In this document: positions 36,701-44,188 of the stretch, in pieces
Layout of the letters: each line of letters opens with the position of its first letter
Numbering within the stretch: the stretch's first letter is position 1
Assembly: GCF_001586215.1 (NCBI RefSeq)
Contig: NZ_CP014634.1
Coordinates: forward strand, 1,860,001 to 1,924,000
Source: Corynebacterium simulans
Lineage (GTDB): Bacteria; Actinomycetota; Actinomycetes; Mycobacteriales; Mycobacteriaceae
Length of the DNA: 64,000 nucleotides
Direction: 5' to 3'
Translations under genes and position numbers: made by a program
Notes under the pieces: generated by a model
Databases searched by the model: none
Seen by the model: only the letters and a program-made list of their open reading frames with translations
What the model was told of the DNA's origin: nothing

Positions 36701-39268
36701 GTCCGGACACTCATTGCAGGCCTCGTCGAGCACCCACATTCCTTGGTTGGGTAACGCGGTACCATATGGTATGCTAGTTTCATTTGTGTGACAGGTCATC
36801 GGGTGGAAAATCGACCATATTCCGCCCTCCGTGGCGCCGCCGAGGCTGATGAGTTCAGCATTAGGGAAGTGGGGTGCAGCATGCGCTGGGAGAGTGCCCG
36901 GGATCCTGTCTCCGGACAGCATAACCAGGTCTAGGCTGAGGATGTTCGGGTGACGGGTCACCTCTACCTCTCGCACAAGCATTTGGAACAGTGCAGGAAC
37001 AGAGTTCCAGGTATCGACGTTGTTATCAACAAGGAAATCGATCCATTTGCTGGGGTTTCGCGATTCCTCGTCTAACGGCAGGACCAAAGTGCCACCGCTT
37101 GCGAAGGTACCGAAGATGTCATACACGGATAAGTCAAAGGATAACTTCGATACCCCCAATACCGTGCGTCTTTTATTTCGGCCGAGGAGATTGTTCACGC
37201 TATCTATGGTGTTCATTGCAGCCGAGTGCGTAACGACAACACCTTTTGGAATTCCGGTGCTGCCTGAGGTGAAGATGATGTAGGCGGTTTCGGTGGGGGA
37301 AACCGGTGAGGCTATGGTGCCACTGTACTGTATCGGGCTGAGAGTATCGACGTTGATGTTGGAGATATCGGTATTTTCTTCGGAGAAATGAGAATTAGTG
37401 ATGACGTTGGCAGGACGACACGCTTCTATCATTGAACGTTGGCGGATTGCGGGTTGCTCGTGATCGATCGGCACGTAGGCTGCACCAGTTGATACCACGG
37501 CAACAGCGGCAGCTATTTGCCATACTCCGTTACCTAGGACGATGGCAATGTAATCTCCGGGACCGACATCAGAGAGCTCATGCTGTAATGCCCCGACGTA
37601 GCCAGCCAGATGTTGGTAGCTGTAGGTTTTTCCGCCACACACCAGCGCTGGCTGGTGTGGGTGCTGCTGGACGTTATCCCAAAACCCGTCGTGGAGGCAT
37701 CGGGTGGTCTGCTGTACGTGGGTTTTGTGAATGCGGTTACGGATGGCGATCGTCTTATCGGGCAAGTGGACTGAATCAGTTTCCTGCCACGCCGAACCGT
37801 CGTCGACCAGGCGATCGAGTAGGTCGGTAAATGACTCCCACATGTCGTCGATCAACGCCGGTTCAAAGACGTCCTCTCGCACGTCCCAGTTGACGTTGCA
37901 AGAGCCTCCGTCCTGGAATGCCTGACAGTCAATCCATACCTGCGGCGTTCGGCTTACGCCGGAGACAAGGTTGTAGGCCGGACCATTGTTGTGCGGTGTG
38001 TCTGCACCCAACGCGCTGGTGAATACTACCGGGATTACCGCGGGCTGCCCGGTAGTGCGGGCTATATCGCGCAACACGTCAACCCCGGAATACGCAGCGT
38101 GTGATAGCTCTTCGGATAGCTGCTCCTGGGTTGCGTGCACGCGCTCACTAAAGGTTCCAGTGTGCGGATGGCAAGCATGTAGGGTCATCTCGGTAAAGTC
38201 TCCGATAATACGGTTGATTCCGGCAATGGCAGAATCTCGGTTCATCGAAGTGACATTGACGCAAAAGTCACTTGTGGAGGACCAACGGCGCAGTACATCG
38301 GCGTAGGCGGTAAGTAGCGTCGCCGAAGGAGTGACGCCGTGAGTGCTTGCTGCGTCGGTGAGCTTTGACCATGCTGCTGGCGAGCATCGCCAGGTACGCC
38401 GGGTGAAACGCACCGGCATTTCGGATGTGCGATCGGCTGAGGTCAGCGTCGGCAGTAAGGGTTTGCCGGACAACGAGGGGATGATCTCGGACCAGTACTT
38501 TTTTGCATTGGTGCGTGCAGCGAAGCCAGCGGCACTCTGGCTGTGGTGGTTACGGGAGGTGATTATATCCCGAAACGTGGTGTCCTCTAGTTCCGGTAGA
38601 ACGTTACCTGCGTAGAGAGTTAGAAGTTCCTCGACCATCACCCTCACGCTTACAAAGTCGGCGATGATCATGTCCACCGAAAACTGTAGGATGCTGCATT
38701 CGTCAAATTGCAAAAGCTGGAATTCGTGCAGTGGCCAGGTGCCCAACGGGTAGCTACGGTTTTCCAATTTTGCGCGGTGACGAAGATACTCGGCGTCCGG
38801 GACATCTGGGTTGTGGCCCGCGAGGTCTACAGCTTGTAGCACCGGCAAACTGCGAGATTTAACCACCTGCAGCGAATCCGGTGGAACGACCACTGCAGAG
38901 AGCATGTCATGGCGCTGGATGAGTTCGTGCCAGGCCTGTTCAAGGCGGCTGCGATCAAGGCGTTCCGTTCGTATTTCGGCGTAGCTGTGGCACCCGGTGC
39001 CACCCAGATCATAGCCTTCGTTCTGACCGGTTGCGTATGCGCGCTGAATATCGGTCATGGGGAAGGGGGCGAACCGTGCTTGCTCATCATGCGGAACGGC
39101 CTCCCGCTCACGCAACCATGCCAAAACCTTTTCCTTATTTGACCTTAAGGCCGCGAGGTCTTCCTCGCGCAAGGAACCCTTGGGTGAACGGTAGTTGAGT
39201 CGATCGCCGTTCACCCATAGCGCTATACCGCGGGATTCAAGGTCGTTAATCAGCGCTGTGACATCCAT
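33734..39268 (-). CDS. NRPS2: TubC dock-Cy-A(Cys)-MT-PCP-TE
   Basis: A 1844-residue PchF-like terminal synthetase. Residues 1-55 look like a TubC-type docking domain (DVTALINDLESRGIALWV). Cyclization domain 66-500 has D199-x4-D204-xx-S207. Adenylation 525-930 has code DLYNMSLIWK, cysteine-type. A C-/N-methyltransferase insert 985-1350 has an intact SAM motif ILEVGAGIG (about 1174-1182). The carrier has Ser1452 in LGGDSL. A type I thioesterase 1545-1835 has GYCIGG at the nucleophile elbow, so Cys1623 replaces the usual Ser. It should add, cyclise and methylate a third cysteine and release the product. It starts at 39268, overlapping the imide reductase gene by 19 bp. Confidence 0.93.
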   Translation of the reverse strand: MDVTALINDLESRGIALWVNGDRLNYRSPKGSLREEDLAALRSNKEKVLAWLREREAVPHDEQARFAPFPMTDIQRAYATGQNEGYDLGGTGCHSYAEIRTERLDRSRLEQAWHELIQRHDMLSAVVVPPDSLQVVKSRSLPVLQAVDLAGHNPDVPDAEYLRHRAKLENRSYPLGTWPLHEFQLLQFDECSILQFSVDMIIADFVSVRVMVEELLTLYAGNVLPELEDTTFRDIITSRNHHSQSAAGFAARTNAKKYWSEIIPSLSGKPLLPTLTSADRTSEMPVRFTRRTWRCSPAAWSKLTDAASTHGVTPSATLLTAYADVLRRWSSTSDFCVNVTSMNRDSAIAGINRIIGDFTEMTLHACHPHTGTFSERVHATQEQLSEELSHAAYSGVDVLRDIARTTGQPAVIPVVFTSALGADTPHNNGPAYNLVSGVSRTPQVWIDCQAFQDGGSCNVNWDVREDVFEPALIDDMWESFTDLLDRLVDDGSAWQETDSVHLPDKTIAIRNRIHKTHVQQTTRCLHDGFWDNVQQHPHQPALVCGGKTYSYQHLAGYVGALQHELSDVGPGDYIAIVLGNGVWQIAAAVAVVSTGAAYVPIDHEQPAIRQRSMIEACRPANVITNSHFSEENTDISNINVDTLSPIQYSGTIASPVSPTETAYIIFTSGSTGIPKGVVVTHSAAMNTIDSVNNLLGRNKRRTVLGVSKLSFDLSVYDIFGTFASGGTLVLPLDEESRNPSKWIDFLVDNNVDTWNSVPALFQMLVREVEVTRHPNILSLDLVMLSGDRIPGTLPAHAAPHFPNAELISLGGATEGGIWSIFHPMTCHTNETSIPYGTALPNQGMWVLDEACNECPDWVRGQIHISGESLATGYLNDPTSTAEKFFFSEKHGTRMYATGDIGSYRPDGVIEFHGRRDNQLKINGYRVETGEIEGVLESNDFVERAIVLTQETSDPIKLHAFVTDAQSDKDELKDAGQIRNSELRTMLEQRWTPADTSLDTGIFATWMRLGNEAAMAALLAAFQQAGVFLVAGKYHTLTEITAAIHPSEEYRELITRWLNILTGEGLATKDDEGWTVSQQTLDFFVFGEAWDQFGNMEAEINNSKELFNYQRHAAEALLSQLRGEISPTEVFFPEGDTHNARTIYGENRISKAMNAAAAEAVIGIAEHHADHPVRILEVGAGIGATTEKIVSRLPENVIEYRFTDISTFFLHKAQKMFAHCDAMTYGLFDMNSDCTSQDVEFGGYDIILCANVLHNSVNIEESFTRLKQLRRPGGVIVIVEPITELYAALISVSIKMNLVDFTDHRAESHKVFIEDAQWDQVFRDTQMHRIAEYPNTSDPLRECGQRLIIVGADDDDVPTLNSEDILGYLRAHLPGYMVPASVNVLPELPLTSNGKVDRKALAQLCLEPVGSPNNRIDPPRNETEEQIATIWRDVLDTTEVGRNDDFYALGGDSLLMAETVTRLRQEIPGLQQHTWDALMRGVLKVPTIAGISALAQAAGSSCQPEALKAVNSANHTSPELTALSTVASGSPTGSSNLHVYRLPKDAMFCRVMIHAGTGRLKDYEFLMPELLQRQPEIAHVGFTAGDADRFLDYTTRTLIRDLAQSYAQELDELDMESYQLVGYCIGGMLALETAKALTELGRDVRQVTCISTHQCPHRVTNELLCELAYGCIFNADLSAMGANFDLKTLAAALEHTLDGINRNISDEELCTLEGPYADIGEFFQKMAVLSPRARRKLIYRSIREFDTDSESTRGMLDILYDVFRHSLLGTIDYVPDVYFGDVVVLQPTEGVTGFYPSLGGDIDWPATVLGNLQIHAVAGSHATCLLQENVPSLLPFFTEREQRNG

Positions 39269-40395
39269 GTTATCTCTCCTGTGTTCCGGTGGTTGGGGTT
39301 GTTTCGCTCAATGGGGGAGGTATGAGACTCCCCCAGCGGCCACATCAGACTCTCGAGACTGAGTGGTTCGGCATGCATAGCTGCTTGGACGGTACATGTG
39401 GGACCCAGTAATTGTCCGGTGCGCGCCCAGACTGCGCACAATGCCAGGAGGTATTCGGCTTCTTGCGCTTCGTTCTTGGAGCACGCCAACTTGTCATATA
39501 CTTCGTTCAGAAACTCCGCAATGCCTGCAGGCCAGGTATGGTCGTAGAGGGCGACACGGGTAACGCACGGCTCGATAAGGAGATTCTCATGCAACTGTAG
39601 AGTGCTCAAACGATCATCGGCAGCAGTGCTTAGCAAGCCAGCTTGATCTCGTGGGATTGGGGTGTTTGGGTGCCAGATGATGGTTCCGTCAGTCTCGGTG
39701 AGCACCAGATTTCCGGCGTGCGTGAAAACAGTTATTCGATGCCCCACGTGAGCGAAATCGTCTGGCTTTTCTGGGTCGTTGTGATTAACCACGCGCAAGC
39801 AGAGCGGGGTTTTGCGTATCGAACCGGTGAGCGTAGTGAATATTCCGGTAACTTGGGTGTCGTCATCAAAGCTCCATGGGGTAAAACCGCCGGTAATCCT
39901 TCCGATGATATCGAGCGTTGAGAATAGAAAGTGAATGCTACATTCGGCGTCTATGTGGATGATTTTGAACTGCCTGGTTAGTGTTGTTGCGATTTCCAAG
40001 TACCGGGATATGGTTGGATTCCAGCGGTAGAAGGTGTTGAGCTTGAACTGCACGTTATTTTTCGCTGCCATCCGGTAGCAATCTACAGAGTCTTTCTTGT
40101 GGATCGGGTGCTCCATCACTACATGCTTGCCACGGCTTAAAAACTCTAGGGCGAGCTGCGTGCCGGAACCGCCAACGACGCTAGATCTGACCACCACACA
40201 GGCAAGATCAAAAGCGGGGAGATCTTCGATCTTGGTACACAGAGGTACGCCTAGCTGCTCTGCCAGCCGGCGCGACTGTTCGCTGCCCTGAGATAGGATT
40301 GCTACCAGCGAAAATTTATCCGCAAGCTTTTTTATCCCGTTGATGTATATACGGCCAAATGTTGTGCCGCATACGACGACGCGTACAGTGTTCAT
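39250..40395 (-). CDS. thiazolinyl-imide reductase (Irp3/YbtU/PchG-like)
   Basis: A 381-residue Gfo/Idh/MocA-fold oxidoreductase. The N-terminal RVVVCGTTFGRIYINGI is the signature nucleotide-binding start of the yersiniabactin and pyochelin imide reductases, and VVMEHPIHKKDSV with FKLNTFYRW match the core of that family. It uses NADPH to reduce one carrier-bound thiazoline to thiazolidine, acting in trans on the NRPS line. It follows the oxidoreductase gene at 40438 by 42 bp and overlaps NRPS2 by 19 bp. The presence of this gene alone is strong evidence for a thiazoline-type metallophore. Confidence 0.88.
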   Translation of the reverse strand: MNTVRVVVCGTTFGRIYINGIKKLADKFSLVAILSQGSEQSRRLAEQLGVPLCTKIEDLPAFDLACVVVRSSVVGGSGTQLALEFLSRGKHVVMEHPIHKKDSVDCYRMAAKNNVQFKLNTFYRWNPTISRYLEIATTLTRQFKIIHIDAECSIHFLFSTLDIIGRITGGFTPWSFDDDTQVTGIFTTLTGSIRKTPLCLRVVNHNDPEKPDDFAHVGHRITVFTHAGNLVLTETDGTIIWHPNTPIPRDQAGLLSTAADDRLSTLQLHENLLIEPCVTRVALYDHTWPAGIAEFLNEVYDKLACSKNEAQEAEYLLALCAVWARTGQLLGPTCTVQAAMHAEPLSLESLMWPLGESHTSPIERNNPNHRNTGEITWMSQR

Positions 40396-40437
40396 GCGAC
40401 GGGCCTTTCTAGGTTCTGAGCCGAAATACCGGGGTTT

Positions 40438-41547
40438 TTAAATGAAGCCTGCATCGTCGTCATCACTCCATTGAGGTGCGTCGGTAGTTGCTGTAGGGCC
40501 GACGATTTTAATGTCGACGTTGTAAGAGGCCAGTGACGAGAGGACAGTTTGAGGGGCCGGCAGCTCATAGCCCCATTTCGGCCCGGTTAGTAGTTCGTCG
40601 CGGATAACGCTTTTTGTCGCTTCCGCAACAAAAAGAGCGGTGATGAAGGTGGAGTCCGGTGCGTGGACACTGCCTGAGACGCGAACAGGGCGGCCCCGTA
40701 GGGTGCCGTGGACAGTGGCTTGGATGGCAAACCAGTGGTTCTTTCCGGCATCGAGTTTGGTCTTCGCTGCAGCTATGTCTGCGCACAAATTCATGAGCGT
40801 GGTTGGGTCTGATATGTCGGTTTGTGAGAGCGCACGTAAAAGTAACTGCTGGGTGTCCCGGTCCGGTATGGCCGTGACCCCTATGAGGCGCGGAATAGAG
40901 AAATCTTGGGCCATCTTGCGTAGCTCGTTGGTGACGAACGGGCTTGCTATGAGTCCGTCATCGCTTGGGAAAGGTTCCAGATCTTCAGCGTGGATGCTCC
41001 CAGGTTGGTAAGCCACGAGGTCGCCGTCGACAATCATCTTCCCAGGATGTCCGTAGGAGTTGTGGGTACTTAGCACCACATCGACCAGACCCGACAGCCC
41101 GCCCCGGTCGCGTCCACCAGTGCAGAGAGTTACCGATTGACAGTCGTCGATTAGGCCCGCCAGGTGGCGTAGTAATAGACCGCTGAGACCGGGGGTAGCG
41201 CCGGCGTTGACCACGCACGGACGGTTGGTGGGATAGTTGTCGAATGAGTTGGCTCCGAACGGGTCTATATAGCCCACTGAGTCTGGTAGTGCCGACGCTA
41301 CTGAGGTCTTGAGAAGACATGACGGTCCGGCGCAGTTGACGACGACATCAAGGTCACGGGAAAATTTGTTGACAGATTCCTCGTCGTGAGCGTCAACGAT
41401 AGCGGTGCGCTCATCTGATGTGTGGTGAGACCGATTCCCGCAGTTCACCATATGTCCGCTAGCGCGCAACAGTGCGGCTACTTGGCGGCCTACTTCGCCA
41501 TGCGAACCGAGAACCCCCACTCTTGCCGTCTCTCCTGTGCGAACCAC
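40438..41547 (-). CDS. saccharopine dehydrogenase-like NAD(P)-binding oxidoreductase
   Basis: A 369-residue protein whose first 120 residues form a Rossmann fold (RVGVLGSHGEVGRQVAALL, DLDVVVNCAGPS). A saccharopine-dehydrogenase-like second half follows (NAGATPGLSGLLLRHLAGL). The start is a GTG at 41547 with AAAAGGAC upstream. It is the first gene of the biosynthetic minus-strand operon, 47 bp downstream of the DtxR box. Standard pyochelin or yersiniabactin pathways have no such enzyme, so it may make or modify a building block or perform a second reduction. No substrate can be assigned. Confidence 0.72.
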   Translation of the reverse strand: MVRTGETARVGVLGSHGEVGRQVAALLRASGHMVNCGNRSHHTSDERTAIVDAHDEESVNKFSRDLDVVVNCAGPSCLLKTSVASALPDSVGYIDPFGANSFDNYPTNRPCVVNAGATPGLSGLLLRHLAGLIDDCQSVTLCTGGRDRGGLSGLVDVVLSTHNSYGHPGKMIVDGDLVAYQPGSIHAEDLEPFPSDDGLIASPFVTNELRKMAQDFSIPRLIGVTAIPDRDTQQLLLRALSQTDISDPTTLMNLCADIAAAKTKLDAGKNHWFAIQATVHGTLRGRPVRVSGSVHAPDSTFITALFVAEATKSVIRDELLTGPKWGYELPAPQTVLSSLASYNVDIKIVGPTATTDAPQWSDDDDAGFI

Positions 41548-41593
41548 TCAATGTCCTTTTCTTAGCGAGCACATAACGCCAAATAGGGCCTGT

Positions 41594-41612
41594 TTAGGTT
41601 AGGCTACCCTGC
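41594..41612. promoter_or_regulatory. DtxR box (iron-dependent operator)
   Basis: TTAGGTTAGGCTACCCTGC agrees with the DtxR consensus TWAGGTTAGSCTAACCTWA at 16 of 19 positions; mismatches are only in the right arm. It covers the -10 box of the minus-strand promoter. Fe2+-loaded DtxR bound here would repress the whole biosynthetic operon in iron-replete cells. Confidence 0.75.
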
Positions 41613-41629
41613 GCGGCAATGAGTTGCAA
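41601..41629 (-). promoter_or_regulatory. promoter of the biosynthetic operon
   Basis: On the minus strand TTGCAA (41624-41629) and TAGCCT (41601-41606) are spaced by 17 bp, about 55 bp before the GTG at 41547. The -10 lies inside the DtxR box. Confidence 0.55.
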
Positions 41630-41646
41630 TAGATAGAGGGTAAAAC

Positions 41647-41917
41647 GGCTCTTCCCAATCTAGAGTGCGTAGCAACATAGCTACCTGGCTGGGGGTAGGG
41701 GTCGTTGGGCCGGGTCAAAAGGATAGGCAGGGGGTGTTTTGGTGGTGTCGTGGCATAGCAAGAGGCCCTAGACGGTGCAAGATGGTCGTTATCACACAGT
41801 CCATCCAGCCACCTAGGGCCCTGACCATGAACTTGTGCAGGTATCAAGCTCCGGGTTTCGTAGAGGCTGTTTTTCTTGGTTTTCTACGCCACAGAGGATG
41901 CGACAGCGGTGGTGGTG
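41647..41917. mobile_element. ISL3-family end remnant
   Basis: GGCTCTTCC-N5-TAGAGTGC (41647-41668) matches, with identical spacing, the terminal repeat of corynebacterial ISL3 elements as I remember it for IS31831/IS1207. About 270 bp follow without a recognisable transposase before the IS3 copy at 41918 cuts in. Open frames here run across the junction and are not real genes. The remnant lies 18 bp upstream of the -35 of the biosynthetic operon. Confidence 0.55.
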
Positions 41918-42625
41918 GGGACCTGACCCCCATGTGGTGGACACCTGATATCCAGCCCAGTCGAGCTGGGAAGAAAGGTAATCTACCACCATGTCCAGGT
42001 ACTCCGAACAGTTCAAACGCGATGCCGTAGCCCTCTATGAGAACAACTAGGATCTCTCGCTGAACTCAGCATCAGCTGAGCTCGGTATCAACCGTGCCTC
42101 GCTACATTCTTGGGTCAAAAAGTACGGCACTGGCAAACGTGCCCGCACGAAGGCCGTGCACGATCAAGCCCAAGCGGCGAATGATTCTGCGCGAATCCGT
42201 CAGCTGGAAAAAGAAGTCTCTAAGCTGCGCGAAGAACGCGACATCCTGCGTAAGGCCGCGAAATATTTTGCCGAAGAGACTCACTGGTGATCCGCTTCCA
42301 GTTTGTCGATGACCACCGAACCGAGTACTCGGTTAAGCGGATGTGCGATGTGTTAAAGCTGAATCGTTCCTCGTTTTACAAGTGGGTGAGCACCCGTAAA
42401 AAACGCAGGTTAAAGATGTATTCTGATGCCGTTATTGGTGCAAGAATCAAGACCATCTTCGATGATGAGCACGGGCTTTATGGTGCTAAACGCATCGCCG
42501 CAAGCCTCAAGGAGGACACGACGTATACCCCGATCAATCACAAGAAAGTTGCACGCATCATGAAATCCATGGGGTTAAAAGGCTTTAGCAAACGGCGTCG
42601 ATGCATTACTACCAGGCGTAAGCCT
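41918..42625 (+). mobile_element. IS3-family element, copy 2 (truncated, inactive)
   Basis: Nearly identical to copy 1 at 9361-10665 but in opposite orientation and cut after about 708 bp by the next IS. It starts with GGGACCTGACCCCC. The two copies bracket the cargo as inverted repeats, so recombination between them could invert the whole 31-kb segment. Confidence 0.85.
41991..42290 (+). pseudogene. IS3-family OrfA with nonsense codon
   Basis: Equivalent to OrfA of copy 1, but codon 20 is TAG (42048-42050) where copy 1 has GAG (Glu). The product would stop after 19 residues. Downstream sequence still matches copy 1, so the mutation appears recent. Confidence 0.88.
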
Positions 42626-42628
42626 TGA
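42287..42628 (+). pseudogene. IS3-family OrfB, 5' fragment
   Basis: The first 113 codons match OrfB of copy 1 (RFQFVDDHRTEYSV through CITTRRKP). The reading then hits the end of the next IS at 42626, giving an immediate stop. All three catalytic residues are missing. Confidence 0.88.
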
Positions 42629-43682
42629 AGTGCCCCAGGTTTTGTTCCGTTTGAGTAGATGGGAAAATTTGGAACATGCCGAGAAAATTTGATCAGGATG
42701 CGAAGGACCGTGTGGTCCGTCTCGTGGAAGACCGCATCCTGGCGGAGAACATTTCCATGCAGGCAGCCTGCAAGATCGTGGCACCAAAGCTGGGCGTCTC
42801 GTGGCACACGGCGAGGCAATGGACGCAGGCCGCTCGTCGCGAAGGTCGTGTTGTGGAATCAATGCCCGAGGACCTTGCTGCAGAAAACGCACGGTTGCGT
42901 CGAGAAAATCAAGAGCTGCGGGACACCAACGAGTTGTTGAAAGCCGCTTCGGCTTTTTTCGCATCCGAACTCGACCCGAAACGTCGGAAATGATCCGGTT
43001 CATTGATGAGCATCGGAATCGTTTCTCAGTCGAGTTCATCTGCCAGACGTTAAACACCCATCGTGAAGGCGGCTTCCTTACTTCGCGCGGGTACCGCCAG
43101 TCTAAAGCCCGTGGATTAAGTGCTCGTCGCCTTCGCGATGCTGTGCTGATTGAACACATTAGTGCTGTTCATCGCGATAATTACGGTGTCTACGGTGTGC
43201 GGAAAATGTGGCATGCTCTCCGCCGTGACGGAATTGATATCGGTCGTGAACAAACTGCTCGGTTGATGCGCCTGGCCGGTGTTTCTGGCAAAGGCAAAGG
43301 CAGGTCACCTATCACAACCCGTAAGCCTAACGTGCCTGATCTGCGCCCAGACTTGGTAAATCGTGAATTTAGGGCTCCTGGCCCTCATCGGCTGTGGGTG
43401 GCGGACATTACCTACGTGCGCACCAGGAAAGGCTTTGTGTACACCGCGTTCGTGACCGATGTATTCTCCCGGAGGATCGTCGGATGGGCGCTGTCGGATT
43501 CGATGCGCACCGAAGCCTTGCCGCTGCAAGCGCTCAACCAGGCGATCGTGTGCGCCAAAGAAACAACGGGCTTGATTCACCATTCAGACCACGGCTCACA
43601 ATATGTGAGCATCGTCTACAACGAGCGCCTGGCTGAGCACGGTATCGCAGCGTCGACTGGGACGGTGGGTGACTCCTATGAC
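42626..43682 (+). mobile_element. second IS3-family element, right end missing
   Basis: It begins with TGAAGTGCCCCAGG, the same end type as the remnant at 839-896, and carries orfA and most of orfB. The sequence passes into IS30 coding sequence near 43683, so the 3' part of orfB and the right inverted repeat are lost. Confidence 0.75.
42676..42993 (+). CDS. IS3-family transposase OrfA (second IS type)
   Basis: A 105-residue OrfA with HTH (KFDQDAKDRVVRLVEDRIL, KIVAPKLGVSWHTARQWTQ) and a coiled-coil zipper (LAAENARLRRENQELRDTNELLKAASAFFASEL). Its TGA overlaps the ATG of orfB (ATGA at 42990). Intact itself, but its partner orfB is a fusion. Confidence 0.85.
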   Translation: MPRKFDQDAKDRVVRLVEDRILAENISMQAACKIVAPKLGVSWHTARQWTQAARREGRVVESMPEDLAAENARLRRENQELRDTNELLKAASAFFASELDPKRRK

Positions 43683-44153
43683 AAGGACCGCGCAGTTCCA
43701 GGGCATTGGGAAGGCGATCTCATCATCGGACAAGGAGGAACCACTGCACTTGTAACCTGTGTAGAACGCAGTACTCGCTACACCATGATCCGCAAACTAG
43801 ATGTTCATGATTCCGCCACGACTGTCGATAAGTTGATCGAGATGTTTACCGGCAAAATACGCAACATCACTAAAACTCTGGCCTGGGACCAAGGCGTAGA
43901 ACTAGCCCAAGTAGACAAGCTGAGCATCGCACGTGGACTAGCAGTCTACTTCTGTGATCCACACTCGCCGTGGCAACGTCCTACCAACGAAAACACCAAC
44001 GGGCTAGTCAGAGACTTCCTGCCCGAAGGAAGCGACTTTAGTGCCCTGACCGACAAGGATGTCCAACACATTCAAGACCTTCTCAACGGGCGCCCCAGAA
44101 AAGTCCTCAACTGGTATAAACCAGAAGAGAAGATACAAGAACTATTCAAGTGA
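42990..44153 (+). pseudogene. chimeric transposase: IS3 OrfB N-part fused in frame to IS30 C-part
   Basis: A single open frame of 387 codons. Residues 1-231 are IS3-family OrfB: HTH_21 region, WVADITYV with D139, IHHSDHGSQYVS with D200, ending at TVGDSYD where the family continues to the catalytic Glu, here lost. From about residue 232 it is IS30-family: DRAVPGHWEGDLIIG (D243), TLAWDQG (D300) and WQRPTNENTNG (E334), a complete DD(33)E set. The joint is near base 43683. The IS30 DNA-binding part is absent and is represented by the fragment at 8944. Activity is unlikely, but the frame is open. Confidence 0.8.
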
Positions 44154-44170
44154 TGCATCCACCACTTGAA
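44151..44170. repeat. right terminal inverted repeat of the split IS30-type element
   Basis: TGATGCATCCACCACTTGAA is the inverse of 8902-8921 with 17 of 20 matches. It overlaps the last codon region of the IS30 fragment and ends 18 bp before the thrE stop, marking the right edge of the island. Confidence 0.7.
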
Positions 44171-44188
44171 ACCGCCGAACTTTTTTGC

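Noticed and set aside
14824..41547. A hidden salicylate synthase, PKS module or phosphopantetheinyl transferase within the cluster
   Set aside because: I looked through the coding regions and found none; these functions would have to come from elsewhere in the genome or be unnecessary.
41665..42030. Open frame of 121 codons across the ISL3 remnant and IS3 copy 2
   Set aside because: It spans the junction of two mobile elements and reads the IS3 leader out of its natural frame.
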